Shown here piece by piece: positions 9,284-17,938 of a stretch of 64,000 nt of DNA. The notes below the pieces were generated by a model. It made no database searches and was not told where the DNA came from. It was given only the letters and a program-made list of their open reading frames with translations. The position numbers were made by a program, and so were the translations under genes. Within the stretch, counting starts at the first letter, position 1. Every line of letters starts with the position of its first letter. The DNA comes from Fretibacter sp964410285 (GTDB lineage Bacteria; Pseudomonadota; Alphaproteobacteria; Caulobacterales; Maricaulaceae), in contig CAYPFR010000007.1 of assembly GCA_964410285.1 (NCBI GenBank), positions 124,001 to 188,000 on the forward strand, written 5' to 3'.

Positions 9284-9312
9284 TTGACAGCGCTGTCTTT
9301 TCTGCGTTAACT
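9284..9312 (+). promoter_or_regulatory. Promoter with LacI-type operator for CBM-like gene
   Basis: A -35 TTGACA (9284-9289) and -10 TTAACT (9307-9312) are 17 nt apart. The palindrome TGACAGCGCTGTCT (9285-9298) overlaps the -35, the same arrangement as at the receptor promoter (1950-1963). A repressor binding both would coordinate them. Confidence 0.65.
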
Positions 9313-9341
9313 TCAAAAAAAAACGATTGGGAAGGATTATC

Positions 9342-9968
9342 ATGTTCAAAAGAGCCTTATTTTCATTGTCAGCCGCGGCGCTCATAAGCCTTACAGCCAG
9401 CCCTTTTGCGGCGGCAGGGGATACAGAAGAGGATGCGGCAATCGCTGCGGCCATCGCCGCCCTTGATGCGCAATTGCCGGGTAAATTAATTAATAATCCC
9501 TATGACATCAAGTGGCGCACAGACGGCTCTGATAGGAAAGCCTCTGTTGTAAAATCCGAAGGCGCGCCGGGCGGCATGGCGTACCGCGTGACTGTCAAAA
9601 AGACGAAAAAGAATCCGTGGGACACGGCAACCCGTATTCCTATGATGCAAGACATCAACAAAGACGATGTGATCTTATTTTCTTTTTGGGCTCGCGCCGC
9701 CAAACCTCCAAAAGGCAAAGAAACAGGGGACATTGGCGTGAATATTCAGCGGAATATCGAGCCCTATGATTCTGTGCTTGAGGACCGGATTGCGCTGGGG
9801 ACTGACTGGAAACTTTACAACGTCGCAGGCACGGCAGCGCGCAAGTTCAGTCAGGATAAAACGCAGATTAATTTCAATCTCGCCCGCGCCAAACAAACCG
9901 TCGAGTTTGGCCAGTTCTATGTTATGAATTTAGGCCCGGGCGCAGATGCCAGCAAATATATGAAGTAG
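9342..9968 (+). CDS. Secreted carbohydrate-binding-module-like protein
   Basis: A 208-residue exported protein. Residues 1-27 are a signal peptide ending around FAAAGD. The rest has the alternating pattern of a CBM4/9-type beta-sandwich, with the typical stretches DVILFSFWARA and GTDWKLYNVAG, common in domains attached to xylanases; here it stands alone with no catalytic domain. The start ATG has GGAAGG 6 nt upstream; a TTG at 9327 is rejected. It has its own promoter carrying the receptor-type operator, which supports a role in binding the same ligand at the surface or in the periplasm. The fold call rests on pattern recognition. Confidence 0.75.
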   Translation: MFKRALFSLSAAALISLTASPFAAAGDTEEDAAIAAAIAALDAQLPGKLINNPYDIKWRTDGSDRKASVVKSEGAPGGMAYRVTVKKTKKNPWDTATRIPMMQDINKDDVILFSFWARAAKPPKGKETGDIGVNIQRNIEPYDSVLEDRIALGTDWKLYNVAGTAARKFSQDKTQINFNLARAKQTVEFGQFYVMNLGPGADASKYMK

Positions 9969-10034
9969 CGATAAGCTGCGAAATTACAAAGCACTGTTGC
10001 TCAAAGCGCACCTGCTTGGCCCGTCTTGCCGCCC

Positions 10035-10928
10035 TTAACCGTCCAGCTCAACGCTATGCGGATAAGGGATGGTAATGCCGTTTTTGTCAAACGCCTCTTT
10101 GATGGATTTGTTCAAATCAAACATCACATCCCAATAGTGTTCTGATTTACACCAAACACGGCTTTGAATATCCACAGAACTCTCATTAAGCTTGACTACT
10201 TTTGCCCAAGGACCATCGGGCTCGCTTAGCACATCAGGATGCTTGCGCGCCGTGTCTTTGATGATTTCTATCGCCTTATCCATATCGTCATCATAGTGAA
10301 TACCGTAATCGACGTCGACGCGGCGTACCCCCATTGAGGTAAAATTTTGAATGGTCGAGCCCCAGGCTTCGCCGTTCGCGATAATCACTTTGACATTATC
10401 AATGGTGGCAAGCTCTGTTGTGAAAATCGAAATGTCATTAACAGTGCCCTGTTGCCCCGCCACATCAACAAAATCACCGAGCTTATAAGGGCGAAACAAC
10501 ATGAGCATCACGCCCGCAGCAACATTGCCGAGCGTGCCTTGCAACGCCAAACCAATGGCCAGAGTGGCCGCGCCGAGCATGGCGACAAGCGAAGCCGTTT
10601 CAACGCCCAGCTTTGTAATCGCCAGAACGGCAACCAATGCCGTAATAATATATTTTACAATAGAAGAGAGGAAATTCCCAAGCGTTTCGTCAATTGCTGG
10701 CGTTTTGCTGGCGTAGTTTCTGACCATTTTGGACGCCCATTTCGCAATGCGCATCCCGATCCATAGGATCAATAAAGCAAAGATAATATTGAACACAAGG
10801 GGCTGCGCCGTTTCCCAATATCCTTTAAGAGCCGACGGACTTAGGAGTGAGGCAAAATCAAATCCTGTTCCCGCCGCGTCTTTTGCGGCTTCTGCGGCGC
10901 CTGCGCCGGCTGCATCTTGTGCTGACAT
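10035..10928 (-). CDS. Small-conductance mechanosensitive channel (MscS family), copy 1
   Basis: Inner-membrane channel that opens on membrane tension to release solutes in hypo-osmotic shock. The 297 residues show an Ala/Gly-rich N-terminus, three hydrophobic segments and the pore helix with the small-residue pattern GAATLAIGLALQGTLGN, followed by the beta-domain start FRPYKLGDFVDVAG and a C-terminal alpha/beta domain ending TIPYPHSVEL. That matches a minimal MscS. It lies 36 nt downstream of a second MscS gene on the same strand, probably one transcript from a tandem duplication, though the two have diverged. Confidence 0.93.
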   Translation of the reverse strand: MSAQDAAGAGAAEAAKDAAGTGFDFASLLSPSALKGYWETAQPLVFNIIFALLILWIGMRIAKWASKMVRNYASKTPAIDETLGNFLSSIVKYIITALVAVLAITKLGVETASLVAMLGAATLAIGLALQGTLGNVAAGVMLMLFRPYKLGDFVDVAGQQGTVNDISIFTTELATIDNVKVIIANGEAWGSTIQNFTSMGVRRVDVDYGIHYDDDMDKAIEIIKDTARKHPDVLSEPDGPWAKVVKLNESSVDIQSRVWCKSEHYWDVMFDLNKSIKEAFDKNGITIPYPHSVELDG

Positions 10929-10964
10929 TATAACTCTCCTGATACTCTCAAATTAAATGATGAA

Positions 10965-11828
10965 TTAGCTGTGTTTAAGCTTTGCCGCGCGCAGTTTTTG
11001 CTGCCGCTCACGGGCTTTGGATATGTTGACTGATTGTTTGATTTTGACGCCATGCGGATAGGGTATGCCAATGCCCGCCGCGTCCAATGCCTCCTTTATC
11101 GGCTGCGAGATTGACGCCTTTAGCCCTCTTAAGTCTTCGGCATCGCACCATATACGCAGCTGCAAATCCACTGAGCTTTCATTCAATAGCACAACTTTGG
11201 CCCAAGGGGCAGGATGGCTGTGGACGCGCGGGTCTTGGGCCGCCGCCGAGGTTATAACCTCAATGGCGCGGTCAATATTCGCGTTGTAATCAATACCAAA
11301 ATCCAGATCAAGCCGGCGCGCACCGTAAGCTGTATGATTGCGTACAACCCCGTTCCAAGCTTTACTATTGGCGACAATTACTTCTGTATTATCTGTGGTT
11401 CTCATACGCGTTGCGGTAAGTTCTACCGAGGTAACAATCCCGCGCGCGCCGGCAATCTCAACATCATCACCGGCGGTGTAGGGCCGGAAAATCATCACCA
11501 TGACACCCGCGGCCAGATTTCCAAGGGAGTCCTGCAAAATAAACGCCATAGCGGCCCCAAGACCTAGCACCATGCCGCTCACAGACGTCATATCTACGCC
11601 CAGAACAGTGAGCGCTGCCATAATTACGACAAGCAGCAACATATATTTTACAAGGCTGGCTAAAAAACGAGAGAGGCTTGGATCCGCGCTTGGGGGCTTA
11701 TTAAGCAAGCGCTCAAAACCAAGGCTCAGCTTTCCCGCAATCATACGCCCAATGATAAAAATTAAGAAGGCAACCACAGCCGGGATGATCAAACTTGGTA
11801 TTTTGGCAAGTAAGGCTGGAAAATCCAT
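10965..11828 (-). CDS. Small-conductance mechanosensitive channel (MscS family), copy 2
   Basis: About 287 residues with the minimal MscS layout: hydrophobic segments from IIPAVVAFLIFIIGRMIAG on, the pore helix GLGAAMAFILQDSLGN, FRPYTAGDDVEIAG, and a C-terminal domain ending IPYPHGV plus a basic tail. I start at ATG 11828, which gives the usual MscS N-terminus; an in-frame ATG at 11867 would add 13 residues unlike the family. It precedes copy 1 on the same strand. The pair may differ in gating tension or expression; that is not visible here. Confidence 0.9.
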   Translation of the reverse strand: MDFPALLAKIPSLIIPAVVAFLIFIIGRMIAGKLSLGFERLLNKPPSADPSLSRFLASLVKYMLLLVVIMAALTVLGVDMTSVSGMVLGLGAAMAFILQDSLGNLAAGVMVMIFRPYTAGDDVEIAGARGIVTSVELTATRMRTTDNTEVIVANSKAWNGVVRNHTAYGARRLDLDFGIDYNANIDRAIEVITSAAAQDPRVHSHPAPWAKVVLLNESSVDLQLRIWCDAEDLRGLKASISQPIKEALDAAGIGIPYPHGVKIKQSVNISKARERQQKLRAAKLKHS

Positions 11829-11969
11829 GATGACCCCAATATCTCCCCGACATAATTCGGGCGACATCCGCCCTTATTGTCATTCATAGCCGTAACATAA
11901 GCGGGGAATCATTTGCAAATAGGCAACTGCAAAAAATTAAAAGTACACATCAGCCAAGGCGGCGCATAG

Positions 11970-13487
11970 CTAGAGCACCGTGACCTCGTAATTTTTTAAG
12001 TCAAGACGGGCGTGCTCTTTTGCAAATTGCTTGGCATTGCCGGGATAGAGCGTCACGATTTTGCCGTCTTCTCGCTGATACCAGCTTTTGCAGCCCGACA
12101 CCCAAACCGAGCGCGAGAGCTCATCTTGGATGCGCGCATTATAAGCCCGCATGACCTCGCCGCGTAGTCGCAGCAGCTTACCCCGCCCCCCAGCCGCGAG
12201 AAGCTTTAGAATATATCCGAGCTGAAGCTCAATCATATAAACCACCGAGCTTGTCCCCACCCCCGTATTCGGACCCGTAATCAGATAGTAATTCGGAAAA
12301 TCAGGATGGGCCGTACCTTTGAAGGCCGCCTCTGCCGCGTCCCCCAGGCCCTCAAGCGTCACCCCGCCGCGCCCTGTGACCTTGATCGAACGCATATGCC
12401 CCTCCAAATCAAATCCCGTGGCATAGACAATTACGTCTGCTCGGTTGAGCGTTGGCGACCCCGCGCCGGCTTGTCCATCTGTTTCAATACCATCAGGCGT
12501 AATGGCGCGTATCGGATCGGTGATCACACGCACATTGCCTTTATTTAGCGTCTCGTAAAACTTATCAGAGAGCAAAATCCGCTTACAGCCAATCCTATAA
12601 TCGGGGATAAGGCGCGCGCGCAGCGCTTCATCTTTGACGGCAGTATTTATCCAGTCTTTTATGCCTTTTGAGGCTTTGGCAGAGAAAGGTGAATTTTGCT
12701 TGGTGAGCGGGTAAACCAATAGCTCCAGGCGTTTATAAATCAGCCATCTGTAAAACCTCGCGAGCCACGGCCAGCGCGCAAAGCGGGCTTTTTCCTCAGC
12801 CGTAAAGGCACGGTCATAGCGCGGGGCGATGTAATTGGGCGTGCGCTGGTAAATATCGACTTGCCCCGCTGTTTTCTGCAGCTCGGGAATAATCTGAATC
12901 GCGCTCGCAGCGCTGCCGATCACAGCGACCGTCTTGCCCGCAAAATCTACGCGTTCGTCCCATTGGGCGCTGTGCATAGATTGGCCCTTAAAACTGCCTT
13001 TGCCTTTAAAATTCGGAACGGACGGACGGTGCAGCCCGCCCATCCCATTAATCACATAACGCGCGCGCAGGCGCTCCCCGCCATCAATTTCGGCGGTCCA
13101 AGTCCCTGCGATTTCATCAAAATGAAGGGCGCGCACTTTCGTGCCTAGCTGAATATACTCACCGACCCCAAAATGTTCGACCGCGCTTTCAATATAGCTT
13201 AGAATCTCTTTCTGAGGGGCAAATTTTCGTGACCAATTTGGATTGGGGAAAAAGCTGTAACAATAAAAATGTGATGGCACATCACATGCCGCGCCGGGAT
13301 AAATATTGCTCTGCCATGTCCCGCCAATCGCCTGCGCCTTTTCAGCCACTTTAAATCGGGTGAGCCCCGCCTCTTTTAGCTTAATGGCCGCGCAAATTCC
13401 GGCAAAGCCAGCGCCGATTACCAGCACGTCCAGCACGTCATCCTCTATGTCTTTATCAGGAAAGGATTTAGCGAGATTTGGGCGCAT
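11970..13487 (-). CDS. Baeyer-Villiger-type flavin monooxygenase
   Basis: FAD/NADPH monooxygenase that inserts oxygen next to a ketone or oxidises soft heteroatoms. In 505 residues it has the FAD motif GAGFAG (25-30), GTWQSNIYPGAACDVPS with the active-site region, the Baeyer-Villiger fingerprint F-x-G-x3-H-x3-W (Phe166, Gly168, His172, Trp176) and a second dinucleotide motif GSAASA (191-196). Length fits the shorter single-domain members. It is followed by COQ7 with a 38-nt gap but need not share function. Substrate unknown; steroid or cyclic ketone oxidation would be a guess. Confidence 0.9.
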   Translation of the reverse strand: MRPNLAKSFPDKDIEDDVLDVLVIGAGFAGICAAIKLKEAGLTRFKVAEKAQAIGGTWQSNIYPGAACDVPSHFYCYSFFPNPNWSRKFAPQKEILSYIESAVEHFGVGEYIQLGTKVRALHFDEIAGTWTAEIDGGERLRARYVINGMGGLHRPSVPNFKGKGSFKGQSMHSAQWDERVDFAGKTVAVIGSAASAIQIIPELQKTAGQVDIYQRTPNYIAPRYDRAFTAEEKARFARWPWLARFYRWLIYKRLELLVYPLTKQNSPFSAKASKGIKDWINTAVKDEALRARLIPDYRIGCKRILLSDKFYETLNKGNVRVITDPIRAITPDGIETDGQAGAGSPTLNRADVIVYATGFDLEGHMRSIKVTGRGGVTLEGLGDAAEAAFKGTAHPDFPNYYLITGPNTGVGTSSVVYMIELQLGYILKLLAAGGRGKLLRLRGEVMRAYNARIQDELSRSVWVSGCKSWYQREDGKIVTLYPGNAKQFAKEHARLDLKNYEVTVL

Positions 13488-13525
13488 GACGGGAATTATT
13501 GAAAGCGGACAGGCCGGAAGGCCCG

Positions 13526-14146
13526 CTAAATTCGCTCTGTGATTTTGATGGCCGCCTGACAGCCCGCCGTGATCACGCGCGAGAGAATGCCGTAGCCCGC
13601 CGCCTCTTTTGCACCCCCTTCAACTGCGATGTCTCGGTGATGAAGCTCGTCTTCGCGAAATTCGGTGAAGACCGCGCACAGCTCGGGCGCGCTTTCGCGC
13701 GTGGCCTCTATCTGTTCAGCATAATGCTGCTCAATAACAGATTCCACCGCCTCGGTGCAGGCATGGGCGGCCTTTTCTCCCATCAAGGCCGTCGCAACGC
13801 CAAGACCATATCCAGCCGCCCGCCAGATTGGGCCAAGCGCGGTGGGACGCACACGCCGCGCGATCAGCATGTCATCAAAGGCGGTGAGATGCTTTTGTTC
13901 TTCGGCTTCCATTTCAGCGATCTGCGCTGCAATAGCTTGGGTCTTGCGGCTTTTCCCAAAGACGGCTTGTTGCCCGCGGTAAATCGCGACAGCGCCATAT
14001 TCCCCTGCATGATCCACTCGCAGCATGGCCGCAATGTCTGGCGCCGCTTTTTTGGCTCCCGCGCGCATGCCAGCCATTTCGGGCCGAGTTTTTTTTGGCC
14101 GAGCTTGCCAAGAGTTAGGGGCGGCGTAATCTGTTTTATTGGTCAT
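13526..14146 (-). CDS. coq7: Demethoxyubiquinone hydroxylase (COQ7/UbiF-type)
   Basis: Di-iron hydroxylase that catalyses the last ring hydroxylation in ubiquinone synthesis. The ferritin-like fold is marked by LRVDHAGEYGAVAIYRGQ (Glu49 ligand), EAEEQKHL (about 80-87) and EDELHHRD near the C-terminus. At 206 residues it has a basic N-terminal extension of about 40 residues before the catalytic domain, as in other alphaproteobacteria. It lies 8 nt downstream of dsbB on the same strand, so the two are probably cotranscribed; DsbB uses ubiquinone as electron acceptor, which makes the pairing sensible. Confidence 0.95.
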   Translation of the reverse strand: MTNKTDYAAPNSWQARPKKTRPEMAGMRAGAKKAAPDIAAMLRVDHAGEYGAVAIYRGQQAVFGKSRKTQAIAAQIAEMEAEEQKHLTAFDDMLIARRVRPTALGPIWRAAGYGLGVATALMGEKAAHACTEAVESVIEQHYAEQIEATRESAPELCAVFTEFREDELHHRDIAVEGGAKEAAGYGILSRVITAGCQAAIKITERI

Positions 14147-14154
14147 GGTTTGGC

Positions 14155-14658
14155 TTAAGCCTTACGGCGACGAAGCGCAATGACGCCCAAAGCCGCACCC
14201 CCCAATGAGAGCAGCGCATTATAACCTGCCATGGAAATCCCGAATAAGTCCCAGACAACCTCCGTACAGGCGGGCGGCTTTACCTTCTTGTCAAGCGAGC
14301 CGAGTACATCCCCTTGCGCAATTTGCGAGAGATCAACATCGCCGCCTGCGCAGCTTGGCAAGGCCTCAATCAAGCCTTGTTCCACCCCGACATGCCAGAG
14401 TGCAAGGCCTGCGCTGATAAGGAAAGCGGCGATAATCAAAATCGAGGTCAGCCGCAATTGCACGCCGCGCCTAAATTGCCAGAGCGCGCTGATCGCCGCG
14501 ACTCCTATGACCGCCTTATGGGCATGGCGCTGCCAATAGCACATTTGGCACGGCGCATAGCCAAATCCATACTGAAAAATCCAAGCCCCAACCAAGAGAG
14601 ACGCCGAGAGCGCCAGTGCAAAAAGCGAATAGTGAAAAGAAGTCATCCGTAAAGTCAT
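14155..14658 (-). CDS. dsbB: Disulfide bond formation protein B
   Basis: Inner-membrane quinone reductase that reoxidises DsbA. The 167 residues hold four hydrophobic segments, the first redox pair in APCQMCYWQRHAH (Cys37, Cys40) and the second pair Cys103 (LPSCAGG) and Cys131 (PPACTEV), followed by the last helix and a basic tail. All four cysteines needed for the relay are present. ATG 14658 or ATG 14646 could be the start. It is upstream of coq7 by 8 nt. Confidence 0.93.
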   Translation of the reverse strand: MTLRMTSFHYSLFALALSASLLVGAWIFQYGFGYAPCQMCYWQRHAHKAVIGVAAISALWQFRRGVQLRLTSILIIAAFLISAGLALWHVGVEQGLIEALPSCAGGDVDLSQIAQGDVLGSLDKKVKPPACTEVVWDLFGISMAGYNALLSLGGAALGVIALRRRKA

Positions 14659-14812
14659 AAAACCTTATATGCCCGCCGCCCCTAGCTGTCACCTTTATCG
14701 TGATGATATATTGCCCGCCTGGCGCAGCCATGCCAAAAATCGCACCTGCCCTCTTGTTCAAAAATTAAAAGGCTTTAAGAGCTTGTTTAACCGACGGCTT
14801 TATAAGTCCCCT

Positions 14813-15607
14813 ATGCCCCAAACGCCTCACATACCCGTCGCCCTCGGCGCGGAGATCAATCATATCGGCGCAGAGCTTGCAGCGCGGCGCGCGGCCTTGG
14901 GCTATACGCAGCAAGATGTAGCCGATCATCTGAATATCAGAAAAGCCTATATCATCGCCCTTGAGACGCATGACGCAGAGGCCTTGCCCGCCATCGGCTA
15001 TGTACTGGGCTATGTGCGCGCCTATGCCGGATTTGTCGGCTTACCCGGTGTGGAGGCCGTGGCGCGGTATAAATCCGATCAGGCCGTGCCCGAAAACCTT
15101 GGCCTGCGCAGCCTGCCGCATTTTATTCCTAAGCGCCGTATCCGTCTACCGCGCGGACTTGTGCCGGCGCTTTCCGTGCTCGGCGGGGCGGCTGCCTTTG
15201 TTGGATGGTACGCAAGTTCGGCGCCTGTCAGTGCTGCGCCAAGCCCTGCGGCGTTGACGCTGGATGCGCCCGCGCGAAATCTCCTGCCCCGCGACCCAAG
15301 CGCGCTCACCCTCAAGGCCATCGCGCCGAGCTGGGTGGAAATCTCAGATGCCTCCGGACGCGTGGTCATGAGCCGCATTATGATTACAGACGAGGTTTGG
15401 GCCGCGCCCAAAGATGCGTCACTATTTATTTCAGCGCGCGACGGCGGGGCGCTCACCCTTTATGCTGGCCGGGAGCTTTTGGGAACATTCGGGGAGCGCG
15501 GCGTACCCTTTAGCGCCTTGCCGCTGAGCCAGAGCTCTATCGTGGCGCAGGCTGATGCCGCCTCTGCCCCCCTCACAGAGCTAAGCGTTGAGATCAAAGA
15601 CGATTAG
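14813..15607 (+). CDS. rodZ: RodZ-like helix-turn-helix membrane protein
   Basis: Cell-shape protein that links MreB to the envelope. The 264 residues comprise a cytoplasmic Cro/CI-type helix-turn-helix domain (about 15-85, with AALGYTQQDVADHLNIRKAY), one transmembrane helix (115-133) after a basic RIRLPRG, and a periplasmic DUF4115 domain (about 163-232, SWVEISDASGRVV to GTFGERG). I start at ATG 14813; an upstream in-frame start at 14669 would add an atypical N-terminus. It precedes ispG by about 60 nt, a common alphaproteobacterial arrangement. Confidence 0.88.
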   Translation: MPQTPHIPVALGAEINHIGAELAARRAALGYTQQDVADHLNIRKAYIIALETHDAEALPAIGYVLGYVRAYAGFVGLPGVEAVARYKSDQAVPENLGLRSLPHFIPKRRIRLPRGLVPALSVLGGAAAFVGWYASSAPVSAAPSPAALTLDAPARNLLPRDPSALTLKAIAPSWVEISDASGRVVMSRIMITDEVWAAPKDASLFISARDGGALTLYAGRELLGTFGERGVPFSALPLSQSSIVAQADAASAPLTELSVEIKDD

Positions 15608-15667
15608 CACCCCGGCAGCTTCCCGCCCATTATCAGGCCGATATGCGCGGCGTAATTACGCCTTTAA

Positions 15668-16825
15668 ATGGCCCGCATCCCGCGCTACACCCCTCCTATG
15701 ACACAGCCCACTTCTATCGAGCAGATTCGCCCTTGGCGTACGATTACCCGGCGCGAGTGCCGCCAAATCCATGTCGGCAAAGTCCCCATTGGCGGCGGTG
15801 CGCCAATCGCCGTGCAGTCCATGACCAATACGCTGACAACGGATGTCGGCGCGACCCTTGCCCAAATCCGAGAGCTTGAGGCGGCGGGCGCAGATATCGT
15901 GCGCGTTTCTGTCCCCGACCCCGATAGCGCCAAAGCCCTTAAAGACATTGCCGCAGAGTGCGAGGTTCCCCTCGTGGCGGATATCCATTTCCACTATAAG
16001 CGCGGCATAGAGGCAGCCGAGGCGGGTGCGGCCTGCCTTCGGATTAATCCGGGCAATATTGGCGGGCAGCACCGCGTGCGCGAAGTCGTCGCGGCGGCGC
16101 GCGATCATGGCTGCTCTATCCGTATCGGGGTTAATGCCGGCAGCCTTGAGAAGGAGCTGCTTGAGAAATACGGCGAGCCCTGCCCTGATGCCATGGTCGA
16201 GAGCGCGCTTATGCATGCACGTATGTTGCTCGATGAGAATTTTGATCAGTTTAAAATCAGCGTGAAAGCGTCTGATTTATTCATGACCGCCGCCGCCTAT
16301 CACCAGCTTGCCGATGCTATCGACTGCCCGCTGCATTTGGGCGTAACCGAGGCCGGCGGGGCGCGCATTGGCTCGGTTAAATCGGCGATTGGCATGGGCA
16401 GCCTTTTATGGGCGGGCATTGGCGATACGATCCGCGTCTCCCTCTCGGCCGATCCCGTGGAGGAAATCAAAGTCGGCTTTGATATGCTCAAATCCCTTGG
16501 GCTCAGGACGCGCGGCGTGAACATCATCTCTTGCCCATCCTGCGCGCGCCAAGGCTTTGACGTGATTAAAACCGTGCAAATCCTAGAAGAACGCCTCGCC
16601 CATATATCCGAGCCTATCAGCCTGTCGATCATAGGCTGCGTGGTCAACGGCCCCGGCGAAGCCATGTTCACCGACATCGGCTTTACCGGCGGGTCCGCCG
16701 GCTACGGCATGATGTACCACGCGGGGAAGAAAACGGGGAAGACGGACAATAAAGATATGGTCGAGGACATTGTAAAGCAGGTCGAAGCACGGGCGGCGGA
16801 GCTTAGGGCGGGAGTTAATCGTTGA
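15668..16825 (+). CDS. ispG: 4-hydroxy-3-methylbut-2-en-1-yl diphosphate synthase (IspG/GcpE)
   Basis: Fe-S enzyme of the non-mevalonate isoprenoid pathway, converting MEcPP to HMBPP. The 385 residues begin with RRECRQIHVGKVPIGGGAPI and VQSMTNT, pass through a TIM barrel (VADIHFHYK, RINPGNIGG), and end with the 4Fe-4S cysteines in SCPSCARQGFDV and GCVVNGPGEA. The start is uncertain: ATG 15668 or ATG 15698, neither with a good ribosome site. It follows the rodZ-like gene. Confidence 0.96.
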   Translation: MARIPRYTPPMTQPTSIEQIRPWRTITRRECRQIHVGKVPIGGGAPIAVQSMTNTLTTDVGATLAQIRELEAAGADIVRVSVPDPDSAKALKDIAAECEVPLVADIHFHYKRGIEAAEAGAACLRINPGNIGGQHRVREVVAAARDHGCSIRIGVNAGSLEKELLEKYGEPCPDAMVESALMHARMLLDENFDQFKISVKASDLFMTAAAYHQLADAIDCPLHLGVTEAGGARIGSVKSAIGMGSLLWAGIGDTIRVSLSADPVEEIKVGFDMLKSLGLRTRGVNIISCPSCARQGFDVIKTVQILEERLAHISEPISLSIIGCVVNGPGEAMFTDIGFTGGSAGYGMMYHAGKKTGKTDNKDMVEDIVKQVEARAAELRAGVNR

Positions 16826-16843
16826 AGAAGATTTACCTTTAAA

Positions 16844-17428
16844 TCAACTGAACAGACCACCCTGTTCTTTCCATTTCAGCTTTCCTTTAGAGGATAAATA
16901 ACTAAGCCGGTTTCGCGCTGCTGATGCGGACACCCCGTGACGATGCATTACGGATTGAACACTATCTTGTTTTGAGAAAAACTTACTTGGCATCAGCAGT
17001 GTCGCCGCAAAAAAGTTCGCCTGTGCTTCGCTATCGCTATAACCGGGTACCTTTTGTCCCGATGCCAATGCATAAACGCCTGTTTTGCCACAATGAAGAA
17101 TTAAATGACCAAGTTCATGTGCCAACGTGAATCTAGCTTGGCCTCGACCAGCGCAAGCATTAACATACGTGTCTTGGCGAATACGTAAAACTTTCCCGCA
17201 TGTGGTTACTTCAGCATACTTATCGGGCATCTCAGCAATTAATAAATACTCAATATCAAACATACGGAGTTTATCAGACATACCTGTTTCAATGAGTTTT
17301 ACAATGTCGAAGTATGGATTTGATAAAACACCAAATTTTCGACGCATTGACTCCGTTATGTCATCAATTTCAGCCCAAGATCGCGCAGGAACTTCATACC
17401 CGTAATTACTCATTGCTGTCTCCATCAT
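16844..17428 (-). CDS. ImmA/IrrE-family metallopeptidase
   Basis: Zinc protease of the COG2856/DUF955 family, which usually cleaves or relieves a cognate XRE repressor. In 194 residues the HELGH motif lies at 104-108 (FTLAHELGHLILHC) and the third ligand region SEAQANFFAATLLMPS at 133-148, the typical pattern. Its start overlaps the end of the XRE gene by 23 nt, so they form a pair. The gene is AT-richer than its neighbours and sits alone between ispG and household genes on the opposite strand, suggesting acquisition. It could be a stress regulator, a remnant of a mobile element's control module, or a COG2856-type antitoxin partner. Confidence 0.88.
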   Translation of the reverse strand: MMETAMSNYGYEVPARSWAEIDDITESMRRKFGVLSNPYFDIVKLIETGMSDKLRMFDIEYLLIAEMPDKYAEVTTCGKVLRIRQDTYVNACAGRGQARFTLAHELGHLILHCGKTGVYALASGQKVPGYSDSEAQANFFAATLLMPSKFFSKQDSVQSVMHRHGVSASAARNRLSYLSSKGKLKWKEQGGLFS

Positions 17429-17765
17429 TCTGCAACAGTTCTCTTATTTCTAGTAGTTTTTTTTCTGACAAGCCGTTCACTTTCCTTGCAAAAACTGACG
17501 CCGTTTCCCGCGCAAGTGGGCGCTTCGCACTAATACGAACTCCTGTCGCTACACGGTCCATTGCAAGCCGGAGAGCCCTAATTTCAGAGGAATTGAGATC
17601 ATAATTCAAAATCAGCTTTTCTTCCAAATCAACGGGTGGCTTCTTTTTTCCGTGAGCCACTGCTGACAAGAAAGCTGGCGAAACCTTCAAACTGCCAGCC
17701 ATGTCTAACATTCGTTCTTCATGCTTTAATCGAAGCTGTCTTAAAAACTCACCTAAATCATTCAT
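17406..17765 (-). CDS. XRE-like transcriptional regulator paired with ImmA-type protease
   Basis: A 119-residue protein with an N-terminal helix-turn-helix resembling the XRE family (FLRQLRLKHEERMLDMAGSL then KVSPAFLSAVAHGKKKPP), and a C-terminal part ending LSEKKLLEIRELL, a helix often seen in repressors of the ImmR type. It overlaps the protease gene by 23 nt and is transcribed first. An ATG with GGAGG-like AGGAGGTCGT lies at 17765. A DNA target is not evident; autoregulation is expected by analogy with ImmR/ImmA. Confidence 0.8.
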   Translation of the reverse strand: MNDLGEFLRQLRLKHEERMLDMAGSLKVSPAFLSAVAHGKKKPPVDLEEKLILNYDLNSSEIRALRLAMDRVATGVRISAKRPLARETASVFARKVNGLSEKKLLEIRELLQNDGDSNE

Positions 17766-17873
17766 ACGACCTCCTGTACTCGAATATTAACCTTTTCTGG
17801 TTAAAATACAATGGGAAATATAATGCAATAGGAAATTTATAGGAATTAGAAGTTTTACTGTGCTTGATGATGG

Positions 17874-17896
17874 ACCCTCGCGTCAAGCGCGAGGGT
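17874..17896. repeat. REP-like intergenic hairpin
   Basis: ACCCTCGCG (17874-17882) and CGCGAGGGT (17888-17896) pair perfectly around TCAAG, within GATGATGG...GTGACGG. This layout matches the short palindromic intergenic units common in many alphaproteobacterial genomes. Only one copy is visible in the window. Confidence 0.6.
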
Positions 17897-17938
17897 GACG
17901 GAAAGTCGGGACCCGAGGGTAGAGGATGAGGAACAAGG

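Noticed and set aside
14669..14812. N-terminal extension of the RodZ-like gene
   Set aside because: It lies in the divergent promoter region with dsbB and its translation is unlike the family; ATG 14813 gives the usual start.
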